The notes beneath the pieces are model-generated. The model saw nothing but the letters and a program-made list of their open reading frames with translations. It did not search any database and was not told where the DNA came from. The translations under genes and the position numbers were made by a program. Below, one piece after another: positions 5,690 to 9,354 of a stretch of 9,354 nucleotides of DNA. Position 1 is the stretch's first letter. Each line of letters begins with the position of its first letter. Source of the DNA: Bacteroidales bacterium (GTDB lineage Bacteria; Bacteroidota; Bacteroidia; Bacteroidales; VadinHA17); NCBI GenBank assembly GCA_015486475.1, contig WFRO01000300.1:1-9354 (forward strand). The letters are read 5' to 3'.

Positions 5690-7099
5690 ATGACCACGAT
5701 ACCTGCGCATAACGATCCGATCTGTGCCATCTCCTCCCCTCCCGGCAGCGGGGCCATCGCCCTGGTGCGGGCCTCGGGCGAGGGGGTCATCGCCCTGTGT
5801 GAGGGGATGGTACATCTTCCCGGCGGGCAATCTCTGCACGACCTGCCTGCCAACAACACCCGGCATGCCACTTTCCGCCGCGGTGACGAAATGCTCGACG
5901 AGGTGATGGTGACCCTCTACCGGGCGCCCCGCTCTTATACAGGTGAAGAGATGGTGGAGATCACCTGCCACGGCTCTCCTTACATCCAGCAGCAGATCCT
6001 CCTGACGATGATCGACGCGGGCCTGCGGGCTGCCCGTCCGGGCGAGTTCACACAGCGGGCTTTCCTCCATGGCAAGATGGACCTGGCCCAGGCCGAGGGG
6101 GTGGCAGACCTGATCGCTGCCGCCGGCGCCGCCGCCCACCGGCTGGCCCTCAGCCAGCTAAGGGGGAAGGTCTCCCGCCGCATCGGCGAGGTTCGCAAGC
6201 AATTACTTCACTTCGCTTCCCTCATTGAGCTGGAGCTCGACTTCGGCGAGGAGGACGTGGAGTTCGCCGACCGTGGCGAGCTGCTCTCCCTGGCCACCGG
6301 ACTGGTGACCACCCTGCAGGGACTGGCCGCCACCTTCCGCGAAGGCAATGTGATGAAGAACGGCATCCCCGTGGCCATCGCCGGCGCTCCCAACACCGGC
6401 AAGAGCACGCTCCTCAACACCCTTTTGCAGGAGGAGAAAGCCATCGTCTCGGAGATCCCCGGCACCACACGCGATTTCATCGAAGACACTGTCACGGTGG
6501 ATGGTTACCTTTACCGCTTCATCGACACCGCCGGACTGCGGGAGGGCGGTGACACCATCGAGAAAATAGGCATCGACCGCAGCTACCGCAAGATACGCGA
6601 GGCCCGTATCATCCTGCTGCTCACCGAATGGACAACAGCCCCGGAGGAGATCAGAAAGCAATATGAGGAGATCAGCCGTATGCTGGATCCTGAACAGCAA
6701 CACCTGCTGCCGGTGGTCAACAAGTGCGACACCGCCCCTCCCGGCGATCTGGAGAAGCTGCAGGAGGCCCTGGCTGCCCTGCCGGAGCCGCCTCTTTTTA
6801 TCTCGGCGCTGAAAGAGGAGAACCTGGAGGCACTGAAAGAACGGCTGGGCCACATCATGCACCTGCGGCAGCCGGGTGACCAGGAGGTGATCATCAGCAA
6901 TATGCGGCACTATGAGGCACTGCAGCACGCTGCCGCCGACCTGCAGCGGGTCGCCGAAGGCCTGCAGAACGGCCTCCCCGCCGACCTGGTGGCCATGGAC
7001 CTGCGCCAGGCCATCCACCACCTGGGCGAGATCACCGGCGAGATCACCACCGATGAGATCCTGGGGAATATCTTCAGGACTTTCTGTATAGGAAAGTAA
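5690..7099 (+). CDS. mnmE: tRNA uridine-5-carboxymethylaminomethyl modification GTPase MnmE (TrmE)
   Basis: With MnmG, MnmE modifies the wobble uridine (U34) of tRNAs reading split codon boxes, using a folate-derived carbon and GTP hydrolysis, in the cytoplasm. The 469-residue protein is of normal length. The N-terminal folate-binding domain (about 1-125) includes SPPGSGAIALVR and RSYTGEE. A helical region is interrupted by the G domain (about 222-385). Visible G motifs are GAPNTGKS (232-239, P-loop), PGTTRD (257-262), DTAG (279-282), NKCD (344-347) and a SAL G5 loop (372-374). The C-terminal CIGK carries the conserved Cys466. The frame is open upstream to an ATG at 5657, but those 11 codons cover the -7 box and have no counterpart in the family, so 5690 is chosen. 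It is divergent from the toxin-antitoxin operon and followed by a heptamer array. Identification is firm. Confidence 0.98.
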   Translation: MTTIPAHNDPICAISSPPGSGAIALVRASGEGVIALCEGMVHLPGGQSLHDLPANNTRHATFRRGDEMLDEVMVTLYRAPRSYTGEEMVEITCHGSPYIQQQILLTMIDAGLRAARPGEFTQRAFLHGKMDLAQAEGVADLIAAAGAAAHRLALSQLRGKVSRRIGEVRKQLLHFASLIELELDFGEEDVEFADRGELLSLATGLVTTLQGLAATFREGNVMKNGIPVAIAGAPNTGKSTLLNTLLQEEKAIVSEIPGTTRDFIEDTVTVDGYLYRFIDTAGLREGGDTIEKIGIDRSYRKIREARIILLLTEWTTAPEEIRKQYEEISRMLDPEQQHLLPVVNKCDTAPPGDLEKLQEALAALPEPPLFISALKEENLEALKERLGHIMHLRQPGDQEVIISNMRHYEALQHAAADLQRVAEGLQNGLPADLVAMDLRQAIHHLGEITGEITTDEILGNIFRTFCIGK

Positions 7100-7218
7100 G
7101 AGGAAGCTCGAAGCTCGAAGCCTGAACTACCAACTACCAACTACGAACTACGAACTACTAACTACTAACTACGAACCACCAACTACGAACTACAAACTAC
7201 GAACTACAAACCACGAAC
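7100..7218. repeat. Continuous 7-bp tandem repeat array, 17 units
   Basis: Seventeen heptamers follow the mnmE TAA (7097-7099) without a break: GAGGAAG, CTCGAAG twice, CCTGAAC, then thirteen units of [T/C]AC-N-AAC. The fourth base of those thirteen takes all four values and runs partly in pairs (C,C,G,G,T,T,G,C,G,A,G,A,G), suggesting duplication of single units. Two units begin CAC instead of TAC. The array lies between convergent mnmE and the DUF5723-like gene and runs through the latter's stop codon (7206-7204) into its last codons. No hairpin terminator is seen in this spacer. Confidence 0.92.
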
Positions 7219-8733
7219 CTTTTTCTTCTTCCTCAACTTTTTCTTATACGCTTTCTCCTTCACCGGCAGGCCGGAGTGGCAGCTTTGGGAGGGACGGAAC
7301 TTCACGGGCGTGACTCCGTTGCTCTCCGCCCGGGCTTTGACCACCGCACTGCCCACGCCCTTACTGCCGCTCTCATCCCCTTTCTCACGGCATCCCAGCA
7401 GAATATTGAACCCGAACCGGACATTTACGCTGCGTGTGTCCAGCGGTTTGATCAGCCCCGGGATGTTGGTAGTGACAACATAGAACTGCACCGGGTCGCG
7501 GCCCAGCACCACCCCCGCCCCAAGGCTGTTGAAGCTGTTGTACTGGAAGGTGTAGGAGAGCATGAGGGTCACGGGATTCACAGGCCTGTACTGACCGGAA
7601 AGGGTGACCGAGCTGACCATCTTGCTTTTCAGGAAAAGAGCCTCACCGGTCACCCCGGCCGTTATCTTCTCCGTGGCCCGGTACGAGGCTCCTGCCATAA
7701 TTCGCGGCGGCAGGAAAGAGGTGTAGGCCTCTTCCACATATTCGATGTGCATCGAGTCGAGGAAGGTGTTGACCAGATCGTCCAGGTAACCGTCTCCCTG
7801 GGGCAGGGTCTCCAGACCCTGATAAACAAAGCTTCCCTGTCCCTGCATGTTGTTGACATAGGAACGCCACCGGATGAAACCCAGGTCGAGGACCGAGGCC
7901 GAGAGGGTCCAGCGGTCACCGTACGGCAGGATGATCCCCGCATCCAGCGCAAAGCCGGGGTTGCGGCCGTTGAAGATCAGGCTGCGGACGGATACATTGT
8001 CATCCCAGACGATATTGTTGAGGGTGCCGTCAGGGTTGGTGGTGACGATCACCGGCATGGAAGCATTGACCCTGAAATCCCCGTTGAACGTAAGGTCGAA
8101 AGTGCGGTCGTCCGTACGTACGTTCAGGTGGTTGCGCCCCACCGAGAGGTTCATCTTGCCGAAGAGCAGCTTGCCTCGGACCCCGAAGAAACGTCCTCCT
8201 CCCAGGTGGTGCGACCACGACAAGGCATATTCCCGGTAATGGCTCAGGTAGGCGCCCGTACCCGCCAGACCCGCCTTCTTTCCTTCGTAAGGGGTGTTGC
8301 CGTTCCACAGGAGCTGCACACCCCGGCCTGGGAGCGTGACCGGCAGATCATTCTTTTCCGTGACGGTAAAGATGACGCTGTTATCCCCCCACCGGTGGCC
8401 CAGGGCCAGCCACTGCACGTGGGCTTCCGTACCGAAATAGTCACGCCGGTGCATCGAGGCGACGGTCTGCTCGATCTCTATGGAACGCTGCGCACCGGGA
8501 TGCTTTTGAAAAAGCTGGTTGTAGGTGAACAAAGAGTTGCCATAATCGGCATGCACCGACGAGAGGACCGGCAGACCGATGTACCACGGACATTCCGGCT
8601 GTATCGCCGGATTGAGCAGGTTGCTCTCCGGTACCTGGTACAACAGATACAGGGAGGGATCGTGCTGGGCCATCCCCGTCAGGGTGAGGAGTGCTCCGCC
8701 CAGTCCCAGTATGACCCTGCCCCATCTCCTCAT
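7204..8733 (-). CDS. DUF5723-like outer-membrane beta-barrel protein
   Basis: A 509-residue secreted protein. Residues 1-22 form a signal peptide (MRRWGRVILGLGGALLTLTG, cut near MA-Q). The mature start, with SNLLNPAIQP and YIGLPVLSSV, resembles DUF5723-type outer-membrane proteins of Bacteroidota. Many alternating hydrophobic-polar strands follow, ending in VNVRFGFNILLG, which looks like a closing barrel strand. After it comes an unexpected ~60-residue polar tail ending in a strongly basic stretch (AYKKKLRKKKKVRGL). The frame is open further upstream, but the ATG at 8733 overlaps the TGA of the lipoprotein gene (ATGA), which fixes the start and indicates coupled translation. The last codons and stop lie in a heptamer array. 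Function is unknown; a partnership with the lipoprotein is inferred. Family name is moderately sure, the barrel nature more so. Confidence 0.78.
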   Translation of the reverse strand: MRRWGRVILGLGGALLTLTGMAQHDPSLYLLYQVPESNLLNPAIQPECPWYIGLPVLSSVHADYGNSLFTYNQLFQKHPGAQRSIEIEQTVASMHRRDYFGTEAHVQWLALGHRWGDNSVIFTVTEKNDLPVTLPGRGVQLLWNGNTPYEGKKAGLAGTGAYLSHYREYALSWSHHLGGGRFFGVRGKLLFGKMNLSVGRNHLNVRTDDRTFDLTFNGDFRVNASMPVIVTTNPDGTLNNIVWDDNVSVRSLIFNGRNPGFALDAGIILPYGDRWTLSASVLDLGFIRWRSYVNNMQGQGSFVYQGLETLPQGDGYLDDLVNTFLDSMHIEYVEEAYTSFLPPRIMAGASYRATEKITAGVTGEALFLKSKMVSSVTLSGQYRPVNPVTLMLSYTFQYNSFNSLGAGVVLGRDPVQFYVVTTNIPGLIKPLDTRSVNVRFGFNILLGCREKGDESGSKGVGSAVVKARAESNGVTPVKFRPSQSCHSGLPVKEKAYKKKLRKKKKVRGL

Positions 8734-9354
8734 TGCAGCACGATCTTTACGCCTACCCTCACGCCCAGCTGGAGCCACACCTCCTGTTCGGGATAGAAAG
8801 GAATGGAGTCGGTACGGGAATCGGGTAACACCAGGCGGTATTCTTCAAATACATATTCCATCTGCTGCATCGCAGCCACCTGCGAAGGGGTAAGGACAAT
8901 ATCTTTTTTCCATAATTCCGCCGGTTTCGTCACCTCTCCGGAAGCATCTGTGGCAGCAGCCTCCAGCCACAGGGGCCCTTCGGGAAAGAGCGAGTCGAAC
9001 ACCACCCTGCCGGCATCGGCAAAATAGAGCTGCAATGCCATCCTCGCCGGCACACGGTTCACGGCATTCACACGAAAGGTGAGCGAGACGATCTCGCTCG
9101 TGTCGGTATAAAAATCGGAGAGGGAGACCTGGGCCTCAGAACGGTAATACAGTGTATCGGGGGAATAGTAAAAGACCCCGTCATACAGGAACCAGGGGAC
9201 GGTATCCCTGTCCACCGTATCAGGCACAGGGATCAGCACTGTGGTATCCACGAACTGCTGCGCCTGCAGCAGACTGTCCCCCACAGGCAGGGAGAATTCC
9301 GCATCATAAACGATCGAAGGATCAATATCTCCCGCGTCCTTATCGATACAGGAA
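8730..9354 (-). CDS. Lipoprotein partnered with the DUF5723-like barrel (5' end outside window)
   Basis: The frame is open to the right edge and shows 207 residues. The second visible residue is Cys (9350-9348) in S-C-I-D-K-D, immediately followed by an acidic stretch (DKDAGDID). This looks like a lipobox Cys with the acid-rich segment that marks surface-exposed lipoproteins in Bacteroidota. Nearly all of the mature protein is therefore present and only the signal peptide is missing. The rest alternates beta-like stretches (FLYDGVFYYSPDTLYY, EIVSLTFRVNAVN, RMALQLYFADAG) and ends in strand-like LQLGVRVGVKIVL. No enzyme motif is recognised; a beta-sandwich is plausible. The TGA overlaps the ATG of the DUF5723-like gene, so the two are one translational unit. 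The lipoprotein call depends on the residues just outside the window. Confidence 0.72.
   Translation of the reverse strand, partial: SCIDKDAGDIDPSIVYDAEFSLPVGDSLLQAQQFVDTTVLIPVPDTVDRDTVPWFLYDGVFYYSPDTLYYRSEAQVSLSDFYTDTSEIVSLTFRVNAVNRVPARMALQLYFADAGRVVFDSLFPEGPLWLEAAATDASGEVTKPAELWKKDIVLTPSQVAAMQQMEYVFEEYRLVLPDSRTDSIPFYPEQEVWLQLGVRVGVKIVLQ

Noticed and set aside
5432..6139. A minus-strand open frame spanning the antitoxin start and the mnmE 5' half
   Set aside because: Most of it is antisense to mnmE and the rest overlaps the antitoxin in another frame. The short middle part has no recognisable domain.
7100..7218. Coding repeat interpretation of the heptamers
   Set aside because: A period of 7 shifts the frame each unit, and the array follows a firm MnmE stop after the invariant CIGK end.
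8734..8778. Upstream start for the DUF5723-like protein
   Set aside because: It would put 15 charged residues ahead of a clean signal peptide. The ATG at 8733 overlaps the upstream stop as ATGA.
7276..8796. A 506-codon open frame on the plus strand opposite the DUF5723-like gene
   Set aside because: Same codon-aligned antisense effect. The minus-strand frame has a signal peptide, barrel-like strands and ATGA coupling to its neighbour.
9282..9284. GTG at 9284 as the start of the lipoprotein gene
   Set aside because: The frame continues open to the window edge and includes a likely lipobox Cys, so the true start is outside the window.

Overview
The window looks like a piece of a moderately GC-rich Bacteroidota (Bacteroidetes) chromosome, probably Bacteroidales-like. 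Three things point there. Exact TAnnTTTG promoter -7 boxes lie upstream of several genes, and starts lack Shine-Dalgarno sequences. A lipoprotein is paired with a DUF5723-like outer-membrane barrel. The RelE/ParE-type toxin-antitoxin pair is of a kind common in this phylum. No rRNA, tRNA, insertion sequence or CRISPR array was seen.

Layout, left to right: the start of a secreted or outer-membrane protein gene (minus strand, cut by the left edge); a 147-bp array of 7-bp repeats; a complete UPF0182-family membrane protein gene (minus); a divergent promoter region; a 60-residue winged-helix DNA-binding protein gene (plus); a spacer with decayed 7-bp repeats, a REP-like palindrome and an array of 8-bp repeats; a gamma-class adenine DNA methyltransferase gene (minus); an AT-rich toxin-antitoxin pair (minus) directly upstream of the methyltransferase; mnmE (plus), encoding the tRNA-modifying GTPase; a second long 7-bp repeat array; a DUF5723-like beta-barrel gene; and a lipoprotein gene cut by the right edge. 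The last two are minus strand and translationally coupled.

Functionally, mnmE and probably the UPF0182 gene are core genes. Antitoxin, toxin and methyltransferase form one transcriptional series that may be a small accessory or defence-type cassette. The methyltransferase gene has two oddities: an in-frame amber codon just downstream of an ATG that overlaps the toxin stop codon (TAATG), and long mononucleotide runs inside the gene. Either could switch or disable it.

The most unusual signal is in the spacers. Two of them are almost wholly made of heptamers in continuous register: 21 units at 115-261 and 17 units at 7100-7218. Both run into the end of a neighbouring coding sequence. Both carry the same 19-nt core, in the same orientation relative to the gene upstream of it. 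A third spacer holds heptamer remnants interrupted by a palindrome, followed by octamers. I know of no named element in this phylum that matches this; the nearest precedent is the short tandemly repeated heptamers of cyanobacteria.
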